Shown piece after piece: positions 1 to 11,637 of a stretch of DNA of 64,000 nucleotides. The position numbers and the translations under genes were made by a program. A model generated the notes under the pieces. It searched no databases. It saw only the letters and a list, made by a program, of their open reading frames with translations, and was not told the origin of the DNA. The DNA comes from Qipengyuania citrea. GTDB taxonomy: Bacteria > Pseudomonadota > Alphaproteobacteria > Sphingomonadales > Sphingomonadaceae. The stretch spans positions 1 through 64,000 of the forward strand of contig NZ_WTYG01000003.1 of NCBI RefSeq assembly GCF_009828015.1, in the 5' to 3' direction. The number at the start of each line of letters is the position of its first letter. Position 1 is the first letter of the stretch.

Positions 1-145
1 TGCCATGACCCCCAGCTTTCCTCCAGCTAGGATTAGAGTCGAGTGGCTTTTGCTGTGCATGAGCGCGGTTGAAGCAATAAACTGCGTAGCGGAGCCGTTA
101 GGGCGTAGCGGCATAGCCCGTTGCTTATCCAGTTTGGCGGCGTTA

Positions 146-558
146 GTCGAACCGGCAACGCTGGTTCGCCACTTCGCGCAGCTTCTCTCGTATCTCGTCG
201 TAATCGTCCCTCGTGGAACGGTAGCACACGCTCCCCGATTAACATCAATGACCCGGCACGCCCGCCGCTCGCTCATCCCATGGCGGTCCTGAAGATGAGC
301 AACAGCTTCCTGCCTCGCGCAGGGCGTCAGAACTTTCTTGCCAGGATATCCTTTAACGCAGCCTGATCAAGCATCGCATTCGCCGACAGCCGCTTCAGCT
401 TCGCGCTCTCGCTCTCGAGCGTTCGCAAACGACGAGCCCGGAAGCCTTAAGCCTGCCATACTTCGACTTCCCGGGCCGACGAACCAAGTCAGCTCGCCCC
501 CGCTTCGGCCTCTTTCAGAACGCTAATGATCCGCTCCTCGCCAAACCCCGCTCTTCTA
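146..558 (-). pseudogene. Decayed IS3-family (IS407-like) transposase remnant, orfA plus 5' part of orfB
   Basis: On the minus strand, short conserved pieces of an IS3-group transposase can be read in changing frames. From about 556 downwards comes an OrfA N-terminus (FGEERIISVLKEAEAG), then KYGRLKASG, then RRLRTLESESAKLKRL..ALKDILARKF followed by a stop at about 345. Next comes an OrfB start (EAVAHLQDRHGMSERRACRVI), and in another frame YRSTRDDYDEIREKLREVAN..RCRF. Frameshifts and in-frame stops separate the blocks, and the catalytic DDE domain is absent, so the element is dead. I saw no clear terminal inverted repeats or target duplication. Assignment rests on recognising the OrfA leucine-zipper tail and the MSERRACRVI motif of IS407-like OrfB proteins. 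Confidence 0.7.
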
Positions 559-1257
559 ATCTCGTCCGATTTCGCTACGACCTTGAGCAATACATCTAGG
601 CTACCCTCTCGCAGTCCTACGACCTGAAGCTCGGTACCCTGGCCTTGGGCTACAGTGGCGGCGCGCTGCAGAAATCACCCTAGGGTAGTAACTGTCACGC
701 CATTTTTGCTGTCAAAATGAAAGGCAAACTCATTAGCCGCAAGTTCTGCCTTAACGCCGTCGCAATCAAGAAATCCCCCATTCGCTATCTGAAACCTGAC
801 GGTCCCGAAGCACCCCATCCGTCGACACGACTGACTTCGGCATCACCGCCATCCACTCGGACCCGAAATATTTTACTATCGGCCTCGATCTCGAAGACAT
901 GTTTGATGAGCCCATGAGCTGAAGTTTTTGACCCGGATGCTTAGTATCGGATTGATTCACTTCGAGACAACTCGACCCCCGTCCCTTGCCCCGATGAACT
1001 ATCCCAAGTGGGTGCCCCAACTCACCTATTAGGTGGCGACTGTCCCACGCATTCTGCGATTTTCGAGGCACTAATTTTTCGTCTGAGGTCCCTGCCACCC
1101 CAGCCACTATCCTGACATTTATCAAGCGCTCGCGAAGCGTCAGCTTCCCACCCGCTCAAACCACCTGGCACCCTGCCGTGGTCTTGAGAACAGCAGCATG
1201 TATCGCACCTTTCCGGCCGGATGGGAGAAGAGTACCGACCGCGCCTGTCGGAGCCGT
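559..1257. other. Gene-poor stretch with possible coding debris
   Basis: About 700 bp with no convincing intact gene. On the plus strand, 833-922 reads as a 29-residue protein tail ending in a stop (DFGITAIHSDPKYF.. ..LEDMFDEPMS), and on the minus strand near 680-785 another tail-like reading ends in FHFDSKNGVTVTTLG. Both look more protein-like than random sequence, but neither has a start or a recognisable family. With the transposase remnant next to it, this is best read as a decaying mobile-element border. No promoter, RNA gene or repeat was recognised. Confidence 0.4.
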
Positions 1258-3261
1258 CTATTCGGCTAAGATCTCCGGAGCCTCAGCGAATGGCTCGATA
1301 CCGAAGAAAGGGTAGATATCGCTCGGGAAGTAAACCGTCCCGTTCGATACCACCATCTGGATCCTCTTGATTTCCTTCAGATTGGCAGTCGGATCACCGG
1401 GCACCAGGAAGAAATCCGCATACTTGCCCTTCTCGATCGAGCCCAGTTCCTGATCCTGATTGAGGTATTCGGCCATGTCATAGGTGGCCCGCCTCAACAC
1501 CTGCGCCGGAGACATGCCGAGCTTCCCGAAGAGTTCGAGTTCGCGGTGATACGCAAAACTGCCGCCGAGGTCCGTGCCAGGAACCAGGAGAATGCCCTTG
1601 TCATTCATCAGCGTGAGCGTCTCGATGATCGTGTCGAAAGCCGCTATGTAGGCCTCTCTCTCCGCCTGATTTTCCGTGCCGAACAAAGCCTGCTTCATGT
1701 ACCGCTGCGTGTTGACCGGCATGTTGTCGAACACGTCGATCGAGCCTGCGGGGACCTGCCCGTCGATGGCCGTCAAACCCAGTTCGTGAATGGCAATGGT
1801 GGGATCGTGCGCAACGCCCTTTTCCGCCATCTTGTCCAGGGTCGACTGGACCAAGTCGCCATCCAGGTCGAGTGAGGGAAATCGTTGCATCGCGGTGAAG
1901 CGGAAGAGGGTGCGTGTGTCTTCCCCCTCGTTCAGGACCCAGCCGAGCATTAGTTGATTGACGTGCGTGATCTCGTCGAAACCGGCATCAATCATGGCGT
2001 CTGCAGTCGAAAAAGCTGGCACATGGCCGGCTACGCGCATGCCGAGATCATGGGCTTCGCCAACGACGGCATCCGCCCATTCGGGATTCATGGAATTGTA
2101 CAGCTTCACCTGCGGATAGCCGCGCGCGGCATACCAACGCACAAGATCGATGGCTGCCTGCTCGTTGGCTGCGATTTCACCCGTCGCTGCGGAGAATTCG
2201 GATTTGCCCTCGATAAATCCCGACCGGCTGATGCGAGGTCCCGCGATAATACCCTCGTCGATCCGTTCGATCAGCCCGTCCAGGACTTCGTTCTCATTTC
2301 CCATGTCACGGACTGACGTGACGCCCGCCACGATGTTCATCAGGGCATTGTCCTGGCCTATGTGGCCGTGCATTTCGTACATGCCAGGAACAAGCGTGCC
2401 CCCCGCCCCGTCGATCACGGTTTCGCCTTCGGTCGGGAGACTGCCCAAGTCCTCGATACTGGCAATGCGCTCGCCGTATATGACGACATCCCTGGCTTCC
2501 GTCAGGGCAAGCGTTTTCGGATCGAAAATGCGCACGTTGCGAATGCGAACCGGGCCATCGAAGTCGCGGGCGGCCTTTGCCTGTATTTCGACAAAGCGCT
2601 GCGTCGAGTAACGTTCGGCTTCGGCGCGAAGCGCCTCGTCAGCCGCTTCATAGCCTTTCCGAACGATCGCGAAACGAGGGTCCGCGACCGAGAATAAATT
2701 CAGGTCCTGATCAAGGGTGATATGGGCCGGATCGGTCGACAGTCCTGTGATTTCGTAGGTGGTGACGGTCACCTCCCCGTCGGCCCCGTCGTAGGTCGCA
2801 GTATCACGCGCCCTGATCCGGGCAGTTCCGCCGGGAAGCACCGCCATTTCAGCGTCTGGAGTCGCAAGCAGGGCCTTGGCGAGCAAGGAGATGCCCCAAG
2901 GGCTCCCGTTCTGGTCGATGTAAAATGAACACGCGCCTGCCGAACCTGGGCCAGTCGAGTCCCGCCAGCTCGCTTTCCCGTCAGCGCAGGCATAGCTCTC
3001 GTTCACCGGGTTCCCGAAAGTGGTGCGGCCCGTGATGGTCCAGTTGGTCGGGATGCCCTCCGCATCGACCTCCACCTTCTCCGTGATGGTCGGACCTCTG
3101 CCATTCTGCTTGTAGTCGAACTCGATGTTCGACGTGTTGCCGGCGGTTTCGACTTCCAACCCGCCTACATCATCGCCGCCAAAGAGGACGCGATATTGGT
3201 AAGTCTCGGCCGACGCGGCAGTTGAAAGCAACACGGCAACGGAAACGACAAGAAACTTCAT
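1258..3261 (-). CDS. Exported amidohydrolase-superfamily metal-dependent hydrolase
   Basis: 667 residues. The chosen start gives a clear Sec signal peptide (MKFLVVSVAVLLSTAASA) and lies just after a GGGGG-rich ribosome-binding stretch; an in-frame extension upstream would bury this signal and is rejected. Residues about 20-230 form an extra N-terminal domain of unknown role with paired cysteines. Residues about 250-650 are an imidazolonepropionase/prolidase-like amidohydrolase: the HGH metal motif in PGMYEMHGHIG, a lysine in VKLYNSM, histidines in AGHVPAF and EITHVNQ, and the aspartate in VPGTDLGG. The protein should act in the periplasm on an amide, lactone or peptide-like substrate, which cannot be named from sequence. 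It lies downstream of ligI on the same strand, but a 319-bp gap suggests its own promoter. Confidence 0.85.
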   Translation of the reverse strand: MKFLVVSVAVLLSTAASAETYQYRVLFGGDDVGGLEVETAGNTSNIEFDYKQNGRGPTITEKVEVDAEGIPTNWTITGRTTFGNPVNESYACADGKASWRDSTGPGSAGACSFYIDQNGSPWGISLLAKALLATPDAEMAVLPGGTARIRARDTATYDGADGEVTVTTYEITGLSTDPAHITLDQDLNLFSVADPRFAIVRKGYEAADEALRAEAERYSTQRFVEIQAKAARDFDGPVRIRNVRIFDPKTLALTEARDVVIYGERIASIEDLGSLPTEGETVIDGAGGTLVPGMYEMHGHIGQDNALMNIVAGVTSVRDMGNENEVLDGLIERIDEGIIAGPRISRSGFIEGKSEFSAATGEIAANEQAAIDLVRWYAARGYPQVKLYNSMNPEWADAVVGEAHDLGMRVAGHVPAFSTADAMIDAGFDEITHVNQLMLGWVLNEGEDTRTLFRFTAMQRFPSLDLDGDLVQSTLDKMAEKGVAHDPTIAIHELGLTAIDGQVPAGSIDVFDNMPVNTQRYMKQALFGTENQAEREAYIAAFDTIIETLTLMNDKGILLVPGTDLGGSFAYHRELELFGKLGMSPAQVLRRATYDMAEYLNQDQELGSIEKGKYADFFLVPGDPTANLKEIKRIQMVVSNGTVYFPSDIYPFFGIEPFAEAPEILAE

Positions 3262-3580
3262 GGCAGGCCCCCTGATTGAGGCGCCAACCTTAGGCGGGAT
3301 TGGTAACTTTACAATCAGATTGGACGCAAATCTGGCTGCTGACACGCTCAAGAACCCTGGGGGCGCCTGGATGCACGGCGGGGTTGTCAGGACCGTTTTC
3401 AGCGCCCAACTGCGGAACCAAGGGAAATTGCTGCATTTCACCTCGGCGATCCGGATTGCGGTGCTGCTTCAATGCTTCTTTTACGGCTTCCATGGACGCG
3501 ATTGAATCGACAGGATGAGCTACCCGCTTTCCGATGAAGCTCGGAACACTCTTCGCCAATCGTGGGGGAACGCGGAGCGT
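3262..3580. other. Intergenic region upstream of the exported amidohydrolase
   Basis: 319 bp between the end of ligI and the amidohydrolase start, both on the minus strand. It should hold the amidohydrolase promoter. Open frames here have no family resemblance and no good ribosome-binding sites. No strong terminator hairpin was seen after ligI. Confidence 0.5.
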
Positions 3581-5533
<1,953 letters not shown>

Positions 5534-5534
<1 letters not shown>

Positions 5535-6205
5535 CAGACGTACTTCAGCCCTTCGGCCTCGAGCCGCTCGCGCATGGCATACATATCGAGACCCAGTTCA
5601 CCCTTCGCGAGGCGCTGCCGTTTTTCTTCCTCGTTCGCTTCGCGCGCGCGCGCCTTTTCGAGCACGGCCACTGCCTGCGCGCGCTTCACAACGCATACGC
5701 CGTCGTCGTCGGCGACGATCACGTCCCCCGGCTCGACATGAGCCCCGGCGCAGACCACCGGCACATTCACGCTCCCGAGCGTGTTCTTGACCGTCCCCTG
5801 CGCAAAGACCGCCTTCGACCAGACGGGGAAGCCCATTTCGGTCAGATCGCGAACATCACGAACCCCGGCGTCGATAACCAGCCCCTGGCACCCCCGCGCG
5901 ATCGCGCTGGTCGCCAGCAGATCGCCGAAATAGCCGTCCTCGCAGGGACTGGTGGGCGCAAGCAGGAGGATGTCGCCCTCCTGCAATTGTTCGATCGCAA
6001 CATGGACCATCCAGTTGTCACCTGGGGGCGAACTGATCGTGACCGCACTCCCGGCGATGCGCGCGCCGGAATAGATCGGACGCATGTAGCTCGCCAGCAG
6101 GCCCTTGCGGCCTTGCGCCTCATGGACGGTCGCGACGCCGCAGCGAGCCAGTCCGGCAATAGTGTCGCGGTCGGCCCGCTCGATGTTCTGCACAACCACG
6201 CCCAT
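5534..6205 (-). CDS. ligK: 4-carboxy-4-hydroxy-2-oxoadipate aldolase
   Basis: 223 residues, a class II pyruvate aldolase of the RraA-like HMG/CHA aldolase family. It splits 4-carboxy-4-hydroxy-2-oxoadipate to pyruvate and oxaloacetate, the last step of the pathway. Seen: [14 protein letters not shown] near the N-terminus, the [13 protein letters not shown] loop, the metal/substrate motif [11 protein letters not shown] with Arg-Asp, and [11 protein letters not shown]. The start was chosen at the ATG behind the ribosome-binding site GAAGGAGA (about 6211-6218); the frame is open much further upstream but lacks family sequence there and runs into ligR. First gene of ligK-ligU-ligI, divergent from ligR. 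Confidence 0.93.
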
Positions 6206-6298
6206 GGCGATCTCCTTCGGCGGGTTACCTGCGCCCGCCATTTCGGCCATGCCAATGCGAAGCTTTGCCGTCGTATAACATTTTGCTAATCGTACACG
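6206..6298. promoter_or_regulatory. Divergent ligK / ligR promoter region with LysR-type dyad
   Basis: 93-bp divergent intergenic region, AT-rich around 6271-6300. An imperfect dyad TCGTATA (6271-6277) / TACACGA (6293-6299) brackets the AT-rich core. The same core holds -10-like TATAAC and T-N11-A spacings typical of LysR-type operators. The dyad touches the ligR start codon, which would suit autoregulation. Function is inferred from position and symmetry only. Confidence 0.4.
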
Positions 6299-7450
6299 AT
6301 GATCGAACGCCTGCCCAATATCCGGCATCTTGCCGCGCTCGTCGCAACCGTAGAGCATGGCACGGTGACCGAAGCGGCGCGTTCGGTGCACCTCACGCAG
6401 CCGGCGCTGACGCAGGCGATCGCCCGTCTCGAACGGACGCTGGAATGCCGCCTGTTCCAGCGTGAACCCGATGGGATGAAACCGACCGAGCCGGCACTGC
6501 TGCTTAACGCGCGTGCGCGAACCGCGCTCGAGCTGATCGGGTCCCCCCGCGTGACTGCGACGCAGATGCGCGCCTTTATCGCCCTTGCCCGGACGGGCAG
6601 CTATTCCGCTGCCGCGCAGCTTGCGGGTGTGGCCGCCGCCTCGCTCCACCGCGCGGTCGCCGACCTCTCGCTCGCCCTTGGGGAACGTCTGGTCGAACGG
6701 CGCGGACGCTATCTTACCTTCACCAGAAAGGGCACGCTGCGCGCACGCAACTTCAGCCTGGCCCAGAACGAGCTGCGCAACGGGCTCTCGGAAGTCGCGG
6801 TGTGGCTCGGTAACGCCAAGGGGCGCGTGGTCATCGGCGCCATGCCGCTGTCGCGGGCGCGGTGGCTGCCGCGCGCGCTTCTGGCATTTTCCCGCCGCCA
6901 TCCGGGGGTGGAAGTCGCCGTGATCGAAGGCAGTTATCCCGAACTGGCCGGCCCCTTGCGCGATGGCGAGATCGACCTGCTGCTCGGGGCGCTGAGACTG
7001 GACGATCCCTCGGACGACCTGGCGCAGGAGGTCGCCTTTACCGATCGCCCGCAAATCGTCATGCGAGCGGGACACCCGCTTGCAAGCGGCAATCCCCTGC
7101 CGCTAGCCTCGCTGCGCGATTATCCCTGGATCCTGCCTTCGAGCAATGCGCCGCTGCGGCAGTATTGGGAAACGATGATCGGGGCCGACGGCGGTGCGGA
7201 ACCGGAGGTGCGCATCGAATGCGGTTCGGTGCTCACGATCCGTGAATTGCTGCTGGAAACCGACATGCTGTCGCTCCTGTCGCCGGACCAGCTGCGCGTG
7301 GAGATCGAAGCGGGCCTGATCGAAACATCTCCGCCCCCGAGCGAGGTTTCGCGCACCATCGGGATCACCACGAGGCGCGACTGGCGTCCGACCGCCGCGC
7401 AACGTTCGATGCAGCTTGTCCTGCGAGAGATCGCGCAAGACTATTCGTAA
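6299..7450 (+). CDS. LysR-type regulator with two tandem DNA-binding domains, probable lig regulator
   Basis: 383 residues, about 80 longer than a normal LysR protein. The first winged-helix domain is residues about 5-65 ([25 protein letters not shown]). A second follows at about 85-145 ([33 protein letters not shown]). The LysR substrate-binding domain covers about 175-383. The second domain keeps the A-F-..-GS-..-AA pattern of LysR helices but has AAASLHRAV where S-Q-P-A-LS is usual. It lies between the two lig operons, divergent from ligK and upstream of ligJABC, so control of protocatechuate catabolism (LigR role) is inferred. The ligand may be protocatechuate or a ring-cleavage product, but this is not shown by sequence. 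Confidence 0.85.
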   Translation: MIERLPNIRHLAALVATVEHGTVTEAARSVHLTQPALTQAIARLERTLECRLFQREPDGMKPTEPALLLNARARTALELIGSPRVTATQMRAFIALARTGSYSAAAQLAGVAAASLHRAVADLSLALGERLVERRGRYLTFTRKGTLRARNFSLAQNELRNGLSEVAVWLGNAKGRVVIGAMPLSRARWLPRALLAFSRRHPGVEVAVIEGSYPELAGPLRDGEIDLLLGALRLDDPSDDLAQEVAFTDRPQIVMRAGHPLASGNPLPLASLRDYPWILPSSNAPLRQYWETMIGADGGAEPEVRIECGSVLTIRELLLETDMLSLLSPDQLRVEIEAGLIETSPPPSEVSRTIGITTRRDWRPTAAQRSMQLVLREIAQDYS

Positions 7451-7514
7451 AAACTTATTCGCTGGCCGGGCTATTCATTGGTTTGCATAGGCGCTCGGCT
7501 GCATCCTGTCGGAC

Positions 7515-8324
7515 ATGGAACGCGATCTTGCCCTTATCGGATTTGGCGAAGCGGGCAGCACCTTCTGCGCCGCTGCACGCTGGGCCAAGCCCGCATGCGC
7601 GTTCGACCCCGACCCTTCGCGCAAACAAGCAATTGAAGAAGCTGGCATAAGCGCTTCGACCGATGTTCGCAGCGCGCTTGCCGATGCCTGGATTGTGCTG
7701 TCGCTGGTCACCGCAGATCAGGCGCTGGCTGCGGCGCAAACGGCGGCAGCGTTCCTCCAGCCGGGCGCATGCTGGATCGACATGAATTCGGTTGCGCCCG
7801 ATACCAAGCGCCGGGCAGCGGCTGCAATCGAAGAGCGGGGCGGCGTCTACGTCGATGCCGCGATACTCGCACCGGTCCGTCCGGCCGCGCTGAACGTCCC
7901 GGTCCTGCTTGCCGGAAACATGGCCGAAACGGCGCGCGAGGAACTCTTATCGCTCGGCTTCACGAATGTACGCGTGGTGGGCGAGGAAGTCGGCCGCGCA
8001 TCCGCGATCAAGCTCATCCGCTCGGTCATGGTCAAGGGCGTGGAAGCGCTCACCGATGAAATGATGAGCGCGGCCGAAGCGGCGGGCGTGGTCGAGGAGG
8101 TCCTGGCCTCGCTCGATGCCAGCGAAAAATCGGACAGCTGGTTCAGACGGGCCGCCTATAACCGCGAACGCATGACGACGCACGGCATCCGCCGCGCTGC
8201 CGAGATGGAAGAAGCGGCCAGCACGCTGCAATCATTGGGCGTCGAACCGGTCATGACGCAGGGCACCGTCCGCCGTCAGCGCGCCGCCGCGGCCCCGATC
8301 ACCACGGAGAGAAACGCGGCATGA
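7515..8324 (+). CDS. NAD(P)-dependent oxidoreductase, 6-phosphogluconate dehydrogenase-like with DUF1932 C-terminus
   Basis: 269 residues. The N-terminal Rossmann fold has LIGFGEAGSTF (GxGxxG) at residues about 7-16 and WIDMNSVAPDTK at about 88-100. The C-terminal half (about 170-255) is an all-helical DUF1932-type domain with RSVMVKGVEALTDEMM, in the place of the beta-hydroxyacid dehydrogenase helical domain. The stop overlaps ligJ by ATGA, so it is cotranslated with the lig genes. Its reaction is unknown; reduction or oxidation of a hydroxy- or oxo-acid arising from protocatechuate breakdown is a context-based guess. Confidence 0.8.
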   Translation: MERDLALIGFGEAGSTFCAAARWAKPACAFDPDPSRKQAIEEAGISASTDVRSALADAWIVLSLVTADQALAAAQTAAAFLQPGACWIDMNSVAPDTKRRAAAAIEERGGVYVDAAILAPVRPAALNVPVLLAGNMAETAREELLSLGFTNVRVVGEEVGRASAIKLIRSVMVKGVEALTDEMMSAAEAAGVVEEVLASLDASEKSDSWFRRAAYNRERMTTHGIRRAAEMEEAASTLQSLGVEPVMTQGTVRRQRAAAAPITTERNAA

Positions 8325-9342
8325 GCCTGATTATCGATTGCCACGGCCACTACACCGTCCTGCCGAGAGGCCATGATGCGTGGCGCGAAGAACAGAAGGC
8401 GGCCTTCGCTGAAGGACGCCCCGGCCCGCCCTATCCGGACATCACTGACGACGAGATCCGCCAGACGATCGAAGACAACCAGCTGCGGCTGATCAAGGAA
8501 CGCGGCGCAGACCTGACGATATTCAGCCCCCGCGCCAGCGCCATGGCGCATCATGTCGGCGACCAGGACGTGTCGGCGACCTGGGCCCGGCACTGCAACA
8601 ATCTCATCTACCGGGTGACCCAGCTCTTCCCCGATGTCTTTGTCGGCGGCTGCATGCTCCCGCAAAGCCCGCAGGCGGGTCTCGAAGCGAGCGTCGCGGA
8701 ATTGCGCCGCTGCGTCGAGGAACTGGGCTTCGTCTCCTGCAATCTCAACCCCGATCCGGGCGGCGGCCATTTCCAACATCCGCCGCTGACCGACGATTAC
8801 TGGTTTCCGCTCTACGAGGTGATGGAGGAATTGCAGGTCCCCGGGATGATCCACGTATCGGGCAGCTGCAACCCGGCAATGCATGCGACCGGCGGATACT
8901 ATCTCGCCGCGGATACCGTCGCCTTCATGCAGCTGTTGCAGGGAGACCTGTTCAGCCGTTTTCCCGGCCTGCGTTTCATCATCCCGCATGGCGGCGGAGC
9001 AGTCCCCTATCACTGGGGACGGTATCGCGGCCTGGCCGATATGCTCAAGCAGCCGAGCCTCGATACGCATCTGATGAACAACGTGTTCTTCGACACCTGC
9101 GTCTATCACCAGCCGGGGATCGATCTGCTGGCCGATGTGATCGAGAACAAGAACATCCTTTTCGGCAGCGAGATGGTCGGCGCGGTCCGCGGGATAGACC
9201 CCCAAACCGGGCATTATTTCGACGATACCAAGCGCTATGTCGATGCCCTCGACATCTCCGAGGACGAACGGCGCGCCATCTTCGAAGGCAATGCCCGGCG
9301 CGTCTTCCCGCGCCTCGATGCCCTGCTGAAGGAGCGCGGGCT

Positions 9343-9346
<4 letters not shown>
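8321..9346 (+). CDS. ligJ: 4-oxalomesaconate hydratase
   Basis: 341 residues, the length of LigJ, an amidohydrolase-fold zinc enzyme that adds water to 4-oxalomesaconate to give 4-carboxy-4-hydroxy-2-oxoadipate. Seen: DCHGHYTVLP at the N-terminus, ADLTIFSPRASAMAHH, NLNPDPGGGH, MIHVSGSCNPAMHATG, and FIIPHGGGAVPYHWGR with the metal-site histidine. ATGA overlaps join it to the DUF1932 dehydrogenase before it and to ligA after it. It acts on the LigU/LigI product made from the opposite-strand operon. Confidence 0.94.
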
Positions 9347-10658
<1,312 letters not shown>

Positions 10659-10674
10659 TTTTCAGGAGTATCCC

Positions 10675-11637
10675 ATGATCCGCATCGCCCTCGTCGGCGC
10701 CGGCGCCTTTGGCGAAAAGCATCTCGTCGGTCTCAAGAACATCCCCGACGCCGAAGTGGTCACCGTGGTGAGCGCATCGGAGGAAGAATCGCGCAAGCTC
10801 GCCGAGCCGCACGGCATTTCAGACGTGTCGGACAGTTACGAGGCGACGTTGCGCCGCGATGATATCGACGCCGTCATCCTCACCACGCCGACCCCGATGC
10901 ATGCCCGCCAGGCGATCCAGGCCATGGATGCCGGCAAGCATGTCGAAGTGGAAATCCCCGTGGCGGATAGCTGGGCGGATGCGCAGGCAGTGATGGCGAA
11001 ACAGCGCGAAACCGGCCTCGTCTGCATGGTCGGCCATACCCGCCGCTTCAATCCTTCGCACCAATATGTGAAACAGCGGATCGATGCGGGCGAGTTCGCC
11101 ATCCAGTCGATGGATGTGCAGACCTTCTTCTTCCGCCGAACCAACACCAACGCCAAGGGCGAGCCGCGCAGCTGGACCGATCATTTGCTGTGGCACCATT
11201 CCGCCCACACGATCGACATCTTCCAGTACATGACCGGCGCGAAGGTCGTTCAGGCCAACATCCTCCAGGGGCCGAAGCACCCCGAACTGGGGATCGCGAT
11301 GGACCAGTCGATCCAGATGAAGACCGACCAGGGGCAGATCCTCACCCTCGCCCTGTCGTTCAACAATGACGGGCCGCTGGGCACCTTCTTCCGCTACATC
11401 GGCGATACCGGCACCTATATCGCGCGCTACGACGATCTGGTGAACGGACGCGAAGAGCCCATCGACGTGTCGCAGGTCGACGTCAGCATGAACGGCATCG
11501 AGTTGCAGGACCGCGAATTCATCGCAGCGATCAAGGAAGGCCGCGAACCGAATGGTTCGGTCGCGCAGGTGCTCGACTGCTACCGCGTGATCGGCGAACT
11601 GGCGGACAGCCTCGAAGCGCAAGACGGCTGGTCGTGA
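10675..11637 (+). CDS. ligC: 4-carboxy-2-hydroxymuconate-6-semialdehyde dehydrogenase
   Basis: 320 residues, a Gfo/Idh/MocA-fold NAD(P) dehydrogenase. Seen: VGAGAFGEKHLVGL (GxGxxG) at the N-terminus, TPTPMHARQAIQAMDAGKHVEVEIP, and the C-terminal domain with SWTDHLLWHHSAHTIDIFQ. LigC oxidises the hemiacetal of the ring-cleavage product to 2-pyrone-4,6-dicarboxylate, the LigI substrate. A strong ribosome-binding site (TTCAGGAG, about 10661-10668) precedes the ATG. It closes the core lig set; the next gene overlaps its stop. Confidence 0.94.
   Translation: MIRIALVGAGAFGEKHLVGLKNIPDAEVVTVVSASEEESRKLAEPHGISDVSDSYEATLRRDDIDAVILTTPTPMHARQAIQAMDAGKHVEVEIPVADSWADAQAVMAKQRETGLVCMVGHTRRFNPSHQYVKQRIDAGEFAIQSMDVQTFFFRRTNTNAKGEPRSWTDHLLWHHSAHTIDIFQYMTGAKVVQANILQGPKHPELGIAMDQSIQMKTDQGQILTLALSFNNDGPLGTFFRYIGDTGTYIARYDDLVNGREEPIDVSQVDVSMNGIELQDREFIAAIKEGREPNGSVAQVLDCYRVIGELADSLEAQDGWS

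Noticed and set aside
3290-3559. 89-residue minus-strand frame between ligI and the exported amidohydrolase
   Set aside because: No recognisable family, no good ribosome-binding site and it overlaps the promoter region needed by the next gene.
6206-7075. N-terminal extension of ligK through the ligR gene
   Set aside because: Family sequence and a strong ribosome-binding site begin at 6205; the extension is antisense to ligR.
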